Shown one piece after another: positions 7,012 to 12,609 of a stretch of 12,609 nucleotides of DNA. The translations under genes were made by a program, and so were the position numbers. The first letter of the stretch is position 1. Every line of letters begins with the position of its first letter. This DNA is from Nitrospirota bacterium (GTDB taxonomy: Bacteria; Nitrospirota; UBA9217). The notes under the pieces are model-generated. The model was given only the letters and a program-made list of their open reading frames with translations, made no database searches and was not told the origin of the DNA. The stretch lies in the NCBI GenBank assembly GCA_017885365.1, contig JAFNGD010000190.1, positions 1 to 12,609 on the forward strand, read 5' to 3'.

Positions 7012-7284
7012 ATGACGGAGCAGAGTGAAATTGAAAAGGCGATCATCTCGATCCTGTCCGAGGTATCCGGCGTCGATGAACAGGAAATAAAGCCGGCTAC
7101 AGACCTGGCGAAGGATCTGGAGATCGATTCCATCAAGGCGATCGAGATCACGGTCGCCATCGAGAAGAAGTTCAAGATATCGGTGCGGGACGAGGATGTT
7201 CCGAAGATCATGACGCTCCGGCAGGCGGTGGACCTGGTAAGCCAACTGCTCGGCCAGAAGAGCGCAGCGAATGTCAAAAGCTGA
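7012..7284 (+). CDS. Acyl carrier protein
   Basis: A 90-residue acidic helical carrier protein. Ser40 in DLEIDSIKAIEI is the 4'-phosphopantetheine attachment site. Most fatty-acid ACPs read DSL, so DSI is a mild deviation seen in specialised carriers. AAAGGA (6997-7002) lies 9 bases before the ATG, one of the better ribosome-binding sites of the cluster, which suits a protein needed in excess. The last 14 bases overlap the flavoprotein gene. In the pathway it would carry the growing chain between the ketosynthase pair, the ketoreductase and the dehydratase. No phosphopantetheinyl transferase is in the window, so activation must come from elsewhere in the genome. Confidence 0.92.
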   Translation: MTEQSEIEKAIISILSEVSGVDEQEIKPATDLAKDLEIDSIKAIEITVAIEKKFKISVRDEDVPKIMTLRQAVDLVSQLLGQKSAANVKS

Positions 7285-8707
7285 CAACAAAATCTATGAC
7301 GCGATCATCATCGGCGCAGGCATCGGCGGACTTGTTTGTGGCGCCTATCTTGCAAAAGCCGGGATGAAAGTGCTCATCGTCGAGCAACACTACAAACCAG
7401 GCGGATACTGCACGTCATTCAGAAGGGGGCACTTCGTTTTCGATGCCGCGCCTCACTGTTTCGGGTCGCTCAGACAGGGCGGACAAATGAGAAAAATCCT
7501 GGACGGGCTTGGTCTCACGGAAAAGCTTCAGATACGGAGGCCTGATCCCTGTTATACTATCGTAACGCCTGACTACCGGATATCCTTTTGGAATGATCTG
7601 AGCAAAACGATTCATGAGTTTGAGGCGTCATTTCCTCAAGAGAGCGCCAACATTCCCAGATTTTTTAAGTTACTGACCGATGCAAAACTTGATTCTTTCA
7701 TGCAGCTGCGGCATCTGACGCTGAGAGATTTGCTCGACCAATATTTTACGGACAGCAACCTAAAAGCGGTGCTTTCCTTACCGCTTCTGGCAATAGGTGG
7801 ACTCCCTCCGTCGATGATGTCGGCGTGCGTCGGTGTCCAATTCTATACGGAATTCTTACTTGATGGGGGCTATATCCCAGAAGGTGGCATGCAGGAACTT
7901 TCTAACGCGATTGCTGATCGCTTCAAAGAACTCGGCGGGGAGCTTCTGCTTTCACGCCGGGCAAAAAAAATCGACATTAAAGACGGCAAGGCATCTGGAG
8001 TGACGATAGAGCACGAAGGCTTCATTCCAGCACGGTTTGTTGTCTCGAATTGTGATGCGCGACAGACATTTCTTACTTTGCTCGGGAGCAACGAGCTTGA
8101 GGAGGAGTTTTGCATGAAGCTGAAAGACATGCAGCCTTCCACCTCAAGCTTTATTATTTACTTAGGCATGGATAAAACATTCAAATCTCCTTTATTGCCT
8201 GGAACGGTCTATCTGCGTTTCTATCATCATGATGTAGAAACGGCATTTCAAACGGTGAACAGCAATGAGCTTGGTGATGGTTCCTGGTATGCCGTGCGCA
8301 CATCCCTTGATGCTACTGCGGTATATATAGAGATGCTGACACCATTTCAAAACGAGGACTATTGGAAGCGCAACAAAGAAAAAATACTGGATAAATTCAT
8401 AGACAAACTGGAGCGGGAAACGATCCCGAACCTATCGCATCACATACTCTTTAAAGATGCAGCTACGCCGCATACCCTAGCCCGGTACACGTTGAACTAT
8501 CGCGGTGCATCCTATGGCTGGGCAGGGATCCCATCACAAACGATCGTCCCCGGTTTCCGGAAGCCGTCATTCGTTCAGAATCTCTATCTGGCGGGTCACT
8601 GGACGACGCTGGCCATTGGTATTTCTGGTGTAGCATATGTTGGTTATGATACGGCAACATTGATCATGAAAAGGCAGAAGGGCTTTTCTATACCCGTTTC
8701 TATGTAG
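7271..8707 (+). CDS. FAD-dependent phytoene desaturase / CrtISO / retinol saturase family oxidoreductase
   Basis: A 478-residue flavoprotein. The N-terminal dinucleotide fold has GAGIGG (15-20) and Glu38 (VLIVEQH) for the FAD ribose, then the family-specific PGGYCTSFRRG and FDAAPHCFG. The C-terminal FAD segment is NLYLAGHWTTLAIGISGVAYVG (from residue 437). This set is typical of CrtI, CrtISO and retinol saturase, which desaturate, isomerise or saturate conjugated polyenes, often at the membrane. No carotenoid genes such as crtB or crtE are nearby, while the start overlaps the ACP gene by 14 bases, so an acyl or polyene chain from this cluster is the likelier substrate (inference). The gene is poorer in G+C than those before it (27/60 in line 7741, 25/60 in line 8161, against 36/60 in line 6241), hinting at a separate origin. 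Confidence 0.88.
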   Translation: MSKADNKIYDAIIIGAGIGGLVCGAYLAKAGMKVLIVEQHYKPGGYCTSFRRGHFVFDAAPHCFGSLRQGGQMRKILDGLGLTEKLQIRRPDPCYTIVTPDYRISFWNDLSKTIHEFEASFPQESANIPRFFKLLTDAKLDSFMQLRHLTLRDLLDQYFTDSNLKAVLSLPLLAIGGLPPSMMSACVGVQFYTEFLLDGGYIPEGGMQELSNAIADRFKELGGELLLSRRAKKIDIKDGKASGVTIEHEGFIPARFVVSNCDARQTFLTLLGSNELEEEFCMKLKDMQPSTSSFIIYLGMDKTFKSPLLPGTVYLRFYHHDVETAFQTVNSNELGDGSWYAVRTSLDATAVYIEMLTPFQNEDYWKRNKEKILDKFIDKLERETIPNLSHHILFKDAATPHTLARYTLNYRGASYGWAGIPSQTIVPGFRKPSFVQNLYLAGHWTTLAIGISGVAYVGYDTATLIMKRQKGFSIPVSM

Positions 8708-8725
8708 TTGTGATAAAATAATAAA

Positions 8726-10876
8726 ATGTCACAGGCAAAAGATAAATACGTACATACAGAGATAGAAAAGATAAACACCGCGTTTGCGGCCTCTTTGCTT
8801 CTCTATGGCTGTATTTGGATATTGCCGCTGGGCTTCCTGGACTATCTCGTCACGCCAGAGAATTTCAACAGATTCTTTATTTATCGGTTAATAGCATCAC
8901 TTCTCTATATAGGACTTTATTTTCTGATCAAACGTGTAAAAAAATACACGAATTATTTCATTGTTGCTGCAGCTGTGATCGTGTCCACAATGGTGGAGTT
9001 GATGGTCCTGTCCTTCGGCGGTCATCAGTCGCCTTACTACGCAGGCATGATCATCATTTTCATTTTTTTATCAGGGTTGCTTCCCCTTTCATTCAGGTTG
9101 ACGGCTCTCGTTGCGGGACTGATTTATGGAATTTATCTTCTGCCCATTTTGCTGTTTGATACGATCACAAATATCCGTTTATTTATTAACAACAATGTTT
9201 TTCTTATTGCAGTGGTTGCCGGCGGGCTCCTTTGGCGATATTATAATTTCAATCTCCTCTTAAAAAATCTTTACCTCCAGTACGACCTCGAAGAGCAAAA
9301 GAAACATCTCGAAATATACTCCCTCCAGCTGAAATCCATGGTCGAGGACAGGACCATGGAGCTGAGCAAGTCCAACCAGTGGCATCAGGCGCTCTTCGAT
9401 AACGCGACCGACGGCATCGTCGTCCTGGACAAGAACGGCATCATCACGAACGCGAACGATCGCGCGTGTGATATGCACGGTTTCAGCAAGGAAGCGTTGA
9501 TCGGCTCTCACAGCGGCCTGCTGGAAGTGGACGAAAAGCGTGGTGAAGCGGCAGAGCGTTTACAGCGGATCTTGCAGGGAGAATCGCTCGTATACGAAAC
9601 CGAACACTTTAAAAAGGACGGCACCCGCATTTTTCTCGAGGTCAGTTCAAAGGCAATCCCCATTCATGATGAGGTGTTCATCCAGTCATTCCAGCGGGAC
9701 ATTACCGAGAAAAAGAAGATCCAGGAGCACCTCTTCCAGGCGCAGAAAATGGACTCCATCGGCATGCTGGCCGGCGGGATCGCCCACGACTTCAATAACG
9801 TGCTCACGGCCATCCTGGGATATACGGACCTCATCCGGCGGGACGTCGGGGCGAACGAAAAGGTGCTCGGACGCTTGAGCGTCATCGAGAACGCCTCCCG
9901 CAAGGCCGGCACCATGGTGTCCCAGCTTCTGGGCTTCTCCCGGAAGAGCGAGATCGATCGGGTGCCGTTCGATGTCAACGACGTGGTGCGCGATACCGTC
10001 AAGCTGCTCGAGCGGGTGATCGACAAGCGGATCGTGATCCGGCTGGCGCTCGGCGAGCGGCTCCCTCCCATCGAGGGCGACATGAACCAGATCGAACAGG
10101 TGCTGATGAACTTCATGGTCAATGCCCGGGACGCGATGCCGTACGGCGGCATCATTACGGTTACGTCGTCTGCTATCGATGCCCGCCCCGGCGTGGCCGG
10201 CGTTCCTCCGTACATTCCTGCGGGCAGGTACGTGGTGCTCTCGATCGCCGATACCGGCGTCGGGATCCCGGAAGAGATCCAGCGTAAGATCTTCGAGCCC
10301 TTCTTCACGACCAAGGAGCGGGGCAAGGGAACGGGCCTGGGGCTCGCCATGGTCTACGGCGTGGTTACGGAGCACAAGGGGTTCGTCACGGTCCAAAGCA
10401 AGATCAACCAGGGAACGACCTTCACCGTGTACCTGCCGGTCTCCGCAAAGGCGACATCGATGCCCTTGAAGCAGACCGTCTTATCGGTTCGCGGCAACGA
10501 AATGATCCTGCTGGTGGACGACGATGAAAACGTGCTGAGTTTCATCAAAGAGGCGCTGGAGAAGAACGGATACAAGGTCATCGCGACGACGAGCCCGATG
10601 AGCGCTATCGATGCGTTCACGAAGATGCATCGCGAAATAGCGCTTGTTATCACCGACGTGGTCATGCCGCTGATCGACGGAAGAGAACTGATGAAGCGGA
10701 TCGCCGAGATCGACCCTCAGACCCGGTTCCTGACGGTTTCCGGGTACAGCAAATACAGCGAAAACAGCGATGACGTCAAGCCGGATTTTTTTCTGCAGAA
10801 GCCCTTCGACTCCGACGAGCTGCTTGCCATGGTCAGGAGGATCATCGATAACAAAAAGGCATTGCACGGACGGTAG
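8726..10876 (+). CDS. Membrane-bound hybrid sensor histidine kinase (6 TM - PAS - HisKA - HATPase - REC)
   Basis: A 716-residue sensor kinase. About six hydrophobic segments (roughly 20-40, 50-68, 76-97, 106-124, 126-145, 154-172) form a membrane sensor, followed by a coiled coil (about 180-212), a PAS domain (about 216-330), HisKA with His354 (GIAHDFNN), an ATPase domain with N-box Asn466, G1 Asp509 (DTGVGI), FEPFFTTK and GTGLGL (535-540), and a C-terminal receiver with Asp598-600, phosphoacceptor Asp644, Ser672 and Lys692. All phosphotransfer residues are present. There is no DNA-binding output and no separate regulator in the window, so the phosphate must pass to an unseen partner or the receiver tunes the kinase. 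It starts 18 bases after the flavoprotein, without a visible Shine-Dalgarno. G+C changes sharply between sensor and catalytic parts near 9290. Placement suggests it monitors the product of the cluster (inference). Confidence 0.92.
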   Translation: MSQAKDKYVHTEIEKINTAFAASLLLYGCIWILPLGFLDYLVTPENFNRFFIYRLIASLLYIGLYFLIKRVKKYTNYFIVAAAVIVSTMVELMVLSFGGHQSPYYAGMIIIFIFLSGLLPLSFRLTALVAGLIYGIYLLPILLFDTITNIRLFINNNVFLIAVVAGGLLWRYYNFNLLLKNLYLQYDLEEQKKHLEIYSLQLKSMVEDRTMELSKSNQWHQALFDNATDGIVVLDKNGIITNANDRACDMHGFSKEALIGSHSGLLEVDEKRGEAAERLQRILQGESLVYETEHFKKDGTRIFLEVSSKAIPIHDEVFIQSFQRDITEKKKIQEHLFQAQKMDSIGMLAGGIAHDFNNVLTAILGYTDLIRRDVGANEKVLGRLSVIENASRKAGTMVSQLLGFSRKSEIDRVPFDVNDVVRDTVKLLERVIDKRIVIRLALGERLPPIEGDMNQIEQVLMNFMVNARDAMPYGGIITVTSSAIDARPGVAGVPPYIPAGRYVVLSIADTGVGIPEEIQRKIFEPFFTTKERGKGTGLGLAMVYGVVTEHKGFVTVQSKINQGTTFTVYLPVSAKATSMPLKQTVLSVRGNEMILLVDDDENVLSFIKEALEKNGYKVIATTSPMSAIDAFTKMHREIALVITDVVMPLIDGRELMKRIAEIDPQTRFLTVSGYSKYSENSDDVKPDFFLQKPFDSDELLAMVRRIIDNKKALHGR

Positions 10877-10929
10877 CCGTGTGCCGAGCGTTTCGCCACT
10901 ATCTTCCCCTTCACAATAGATCCTGCAGG

Positions 10930-10946
10930 CTCTCCGATCAGGAGAG
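10930..10946 (+). other. Small hairpin after the kinase gene
   Basis: CTCTCC (10930-10935) and GGAGAG (10941-10946) can pair around GATCA, 53 bases after the kinase stop. No T-run follows, so it is at best a weak or factor-dependent terminator. Confidence 0.3.
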
Positions 10947-10970
10947 ACCCTCGTATCCTAAAGAACGACA

Positions 10971-11124
10971 TTTGACACTGAGCAAATCGGACAAGAGTCA
11001 GATAACGGCGGATTGTTCCTTGACAGGAAGTTCACCGGGCAGATGGATCCAGGTGCGAGCGATTAGGATAACGAGTGTACCTTAAGGATCGAAGATCCCC
11101 AGCAGCCTGCTGCAGGGAGCTTCA
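10971..11124 (+). repeat. Dispersed intergenic repeat, copy B
   Basis: Second copy of the element at 3108-3229, same orientation, starting 94 bases after the kinase stop (copy A starts 85 bases after the methyltransferase stop). The 90-base 5' block is 10971-11060. A 42-base spacer unique to this copy holds the palindrome CCTTAAGG (11080-11087) and a GGATC-GAA-GATCC hairpin (11086-11098). The conserved 22-base tail is 11103-11124 and overlaps the stop codon of the convergent PilZ gene by 3 bases. Arms CAGCAG/CTGCTG (11100-11105, 11107-11112) replace the perfect hairpin of copy A. Together the two copies bracket the seven-gene cluster. Confidence 0.85.
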
Positions 11125-11517
11125 GGGGTTCAGCGGTTTTCGGATGCCCCAATGCGTGCTGAATTCATGCTCCGCCCGCTCGGGGTCCTTCGAGTTGTTC
11201 AGAATGAGCTGCTGCAGGTGCTCGTAGCTGTCAATGTCGATCTCGCTGAAGTGCACGGCGAGGGTGCCGGCGGCCGAGCGGACGATGGTGCCCCGGGCCT
11301 CGATGATCACCGGCGCGGGCGATTCCGCGAGAACGATCTCGATCTCGCACAGCGTTCCTTCGGGAGGGACCGTTTCCGATGTTGCGATGCGCAGCCCGTT
11401 CATGCTGATGTCCAGGGTATTGCTGGACCAGATGGTGCGGTCCCCGGTGCGTACCGTGGTGCCCATCTTGAACGGCACCCGGATGAACTCCCGTTTTTCT
11501 TCCGTCTGATCGGTCAT
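11122..11517 (-). CDS. PilZ domain protein (predicted c-di-GMP receptor)
   Basis: A 131-residue single-domain protein. The two halves of the PilZ c-di-GMP-binding signature are visible: RxxxR as Arg9-Glu-Phe-Ile-Arg13, and DxSxxG as Asp36-Ile-Ser-Met-Asn-Gly41, followed by beta-rich sequence (LCEIEIVL, VIIEARGTIV, LAVHFSEI) ending in a helix (YEHLQQLIL). It should therefore bind cyclic di-GMP and pass the signal to a partner; which process (motility, exopolysaccharide, transcription) cannot be told. The start at 11517 has a G-rich ribosome-binding site (AAGAGGGGG) immediately upstream and its own strong promoter. It is convergent with the kinase gene and divergent from the cyclophilin gene, so it is a separate unit from the cluster. 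Confidence 0.88.
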   Translation of the reverse strand: MTDQTEEKREFIRVPFKMGTTVRTGDRTIWSSNTLDISMNGLRIATSETVPPEGTLCEIEIVLAESPAPVIIEARGTIVRSAAGTLAVHFSEIDIDSYEHLQQLILNNSKDPERAEHEFSTHWGIRKPLNP

Positions 11518-11544
11518 GGCCCCCTCTTCTCACCGTATGCCTAA

Positions 11545-11573
11545 AGTATAGCAATGTCGTCATCCACCGTCAA
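11545..11573 (-). promoter_or_regulatory. Strong sigma70-type promoter for the PilZ gene
   Basis: Read on the - strand, TTGACG (11573-11568) and TATACT (11550-11545) are separated by exactly 17 bases, five of six consensus matches in each box. The transcript would have a leader of only about 20 bases before the ATG at 11517. This is the best promoter match in the window. Confidence 0.75.
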
Positions 11574-11610
11574 TCCCCATTGAGCGCATCGCGGTTCCAG
11601 CCTTGTAAAT

Positions 11611-11626
11611 CCATGTAATTCCATGT
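11611..11626. repeat. Two direct CCATGT repeats between divergent promoters
   Basis: CCATGTAATT (11611-11620) is followed directly by CCATGTTTTG (11621-11630), placing the two CCATGT hexamers 10 bases apart, one helical turn. They sit just upstream of the cyclophilin promoter and about 40 bases upstream of the PilZ -35 box, where an operator could act on both. They may also be chance. Confidence 0.3.
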
Positions 11627-11631
11627 TTTGT

Positions 11632-11660
11632 TTGACTTCCCTCCGGGTTTCTGGTAAAAA
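11632..11660 (+). promoter_or_regulatory. Putative promoter for the cyclophilin gene
   Basis: TTGACT (11632-11637) and TAAAAA (11655-11660) are separated by 17 bases. The -35 box is good and the -10 box matches four of six positions. The leader would be about 55 bases, ending in a strong AAGGAGG. Confidence 0.45.
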
Positions 11661-11722
11661 TGTATATCTTTGTCCCCTCACAAGCGCAATCACGCATACC
11701 AATGCAAGGAGGAACGCACAGG

Positions 11723-12343
11723 ATGAGAAGCGGGAGGATATTTTTCGCAGCGGTCATCGGCATCTGCTTGAGTTTCGCCGTCTTTGCCCAGTACGGCATG
11801 GCGGAGCTCAAGACCATCACGGTATCGAAAGAGGAGATCAAGAAAATGTCTGAGACGAAAGCGGTCATTGAAACGAAGTTCGGGAACATCACACTGAAAT
11901 TCTATCCTGATGTCGCGCCGGGCCATGTGAAGAACTTCATCGGCCTTGCCAAGAAGGGCGTATACGACCACACGGTCTTCCACCGGGTCATTCCCGATTT
12001 CATGATCCAGGGCGGCGACCCGACCTCCAAGGACCCGGCCAAGCGGCGGGCATATGGCACCGGCGGCCCGGGCTACACCATCAAGGCGGAATTCAATGCA
12101 AAGCCGCATAAACGCGGTGTCCTTTCCATGGCCCGGTCGCAGAGCCCGGACAGCGCCGGCTCGCAGTTCTTCATCTGCGTAAAGGATTCGAACTTCCTGG
12201 ACCGGCAGTACACGGCGTTCGGCGAGGTGGAAAGCGGTATCGAGGTTGCGGACAAGATCGTCTCGCAGCCGCGGGACGCGAACGACAACCCGAACGAGCG
12301 GATCGAAATGAAGATCAAGATCATTGAGCCGAAGAACCCGTAA
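11723..12343 (+). CDS. Secreted cyclophilin-type peptidyl-prolyl cis-trans isomerase
   Basis: A 206-residue proline isomerase, predicted periplasmic. ATG 11723 was chosen because AAGGAGG (11706-11712) lies 10 bases before it and the resulting N-terminus is a good signal peptide: MRSGR, a hydrophobic core (residues 6-22) and a likely cleavage near Ala22 or Ala27. The frame also opens at ATG 11660, but that start has no ribosome-binding site and would bury the signal. The cyclophilin domain (about 46-203) has catalytic Arg88 in FHRVIPDFMIQGGDP, then GTGGPGYTIKAEF, GVLSMAR, DSAGSQFFI and LDRQYTAFGEV. Phe stands where human cyclophilin A has Trp121, as is common in bacterial, cyclosporin-insensitive forms. 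It probably helps fold exported proteins. It has its own promoter. Confidence 0.92.
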   Translation: MRSGRIFFAAVIGICLSFAVFAQYGMAELKTITVSKEEIKKMSETKAVIETKFGNITLKFYPDVAPGHVKNFIGLAKKGVYDHTVFHRVIPDFMIQGGDPTSKDPAKRRAYGTGGPGYTIKAEFNAKPHKRGVLSMARSQSPDSAGSQFFICVKDSNFLDRQYTAFGEVESGIEVADKIVSQPRDANDNPNERIEMKIKIIEPKNP

Positions 12344-12360
12344 GGCCGGCACGGAGATGA

Positions 12361-12439
12361 GGGGACGTGGGGACACGGGGATATATAATAGCAGCGTTTA
12401 AATACCGTGAGATATTGTATTCCTCTGCGTCCTCTGCGG
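12361..12439. repeat. Short intergenic repeats upstream of argG
   Basis: Three GGGGACGT-like octamers follow one another (GGGG at 12361, 12369 and 12377), and a 9-base tandem CCTCTGCGT CCTCTGCGG lies at 12422-12439. Both resemble low-complexity units I associate, from memory, with scattered intergenic repeats in some Desulfobacterota and Nitrospirota genomes. The three G-runs are one short of a simple G-quadruplex. Neither block is coding. Confidence 0.5.
12384..12389 (+). promoter_or_regulatory. Possible -10 element upstream of argG
   Basis: TATAAT at 12384-12389 is a perfect -10 hexamer, but the -35 position falls in the G-rich repeat (GGGGAC) and does not match consensus. It could be the argG promoter if an activator replaces the -35 contact. 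Confidence 0.25.
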
Positions 12440-12475
12440 TAAAATGGATCTCTTTTGACTTTCGAGGGTAATTCT

Positions 12476-12609
12476 TTGAAACAGAACATCAAGAAGATCG
12501 TCGTCGCCTATTCGGGCGGCCTGGACACGTCGGTCATCATCACCTGGCTCAGAGAGACCTACGGCTGCGAGGTCATCGCCTTTACGGCCGACATCGGCCA
12601 GGGCGAAGA
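12476..12609 (+). CDS. argG: Argininosuccinate synthase, N-terminus (3'-truncated by window)
   Basis: The first 44 residues of the ATP-dependent ligase that joins citrulline and aspartate in arginine synthesis. The N-terminal ATP-binding P-loop AYSGGLDTS is diagnostic, followed by [25 protein letters not shown] as in other ArgG proteins. The start is TTG 12476 with GAGGG (12464-12468) 7 bases upstream; no ATG lies nearby in frame, and homologues begin only a few residues before the P-loop. An in-frame TTG at 12455 is an alternative that would put the GAGGG inside the gene. It is a housekeeping gene marking the chromosomal side of the window. Confidence 0.93.
   Translation, partial: MKQNIKKIVVAYSGGLDTSVIITWLRETYGCEVIAFTADIGQGE

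Noticed and set aside
3108..11124. Flanking repeats as attachment sites of an integrating element or as insertion-sequence ends
   Set aside because: No integrase, transposase or tRNA is in the window, the copies are direct and not inverted, and they differ at about one in six positions, too diverged for recent att sites or target duplications.
1..12609. CRISPR array, tRNA or rRNA genes
   Set aside because: No regularly spaced repeats, cloverleaf-like T-loop motifs or rRNA signatures were seen on either strand.

Overview
The window comes from a Gram-negative bacterium of fairly high G+C; sample lines inside the biosynthetic genes are near 60% by hand count. A LolCDE/MacB-type exporter, a PAS/HisKA/REC hybrid kinase, a PilZ protein, a secreted cyclophilin and the short GGGGAC and CCTCTGCG intergenic repeats would fit a Desulfobacterota- or Nitrospirota-like genome. 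That placement is an impression; nothing here fixes the taxon.

Layout. (1) 1-1576: the end of an FtsX/MacB-type ABC permease and its ATPase, two bases apart. (2) 1577-1972: a gene-free stretch with a good sigma70-type promoter and a long leader. It precedes a SAM-dependent methyltransferase (1973-3022) whose motifs resemble the family that makes 3-hydroxy fatty acid methyl esters (PhcB-like). (3) 3023-3355: intergenic, with copy A of a ~120-150 bp dispersed repeat. (4) 3356-10876: seven tightly packed or overlapping + strand genes: ketoreductase (FabG-like), a ketosynthase-fold protein that has lost all three catalytic residues (chain-length-factor-like), dehydratase (FabZ-like), an intact ketosynthase (FabF-like), acyl carrier protein, a CrtI/CrtISO/retinol-saturase-like flavoprotein, and a membrane-bound hybrid histidine kinase. 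(5) 10877-11121: copy B of the same repeat, same orientation. (6) 11122-12609: a PilZ protein (- strand), diverging from a secreted cyclophilin (+), then the start of argininosuccinate synthase (argG).

Reading of the cluster. KR + DH + active KS + inactive KS + ACP, with no enoyl reductase, acyltransferase or KS III in view, is the minimal set of a type II, partly reducing synthase. Each cycle would stop at the enoyl stage and give a conjugated polyene or polyunsaturated acyl-ACP, which the flavoprotein would then desaturate, saturate or isomerise. The kinase, whose N-terminal membrane domain shares the lower G+C of the flavoprotein gene, may sense the product or the envelope state it creates. 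I do not recognise this exact combination as a named pathway. It resembles aryl-polyene and proposed ladderane gene sets in logic only. The product, and the involvement of the methyltransferase and ABC genes, are inference.
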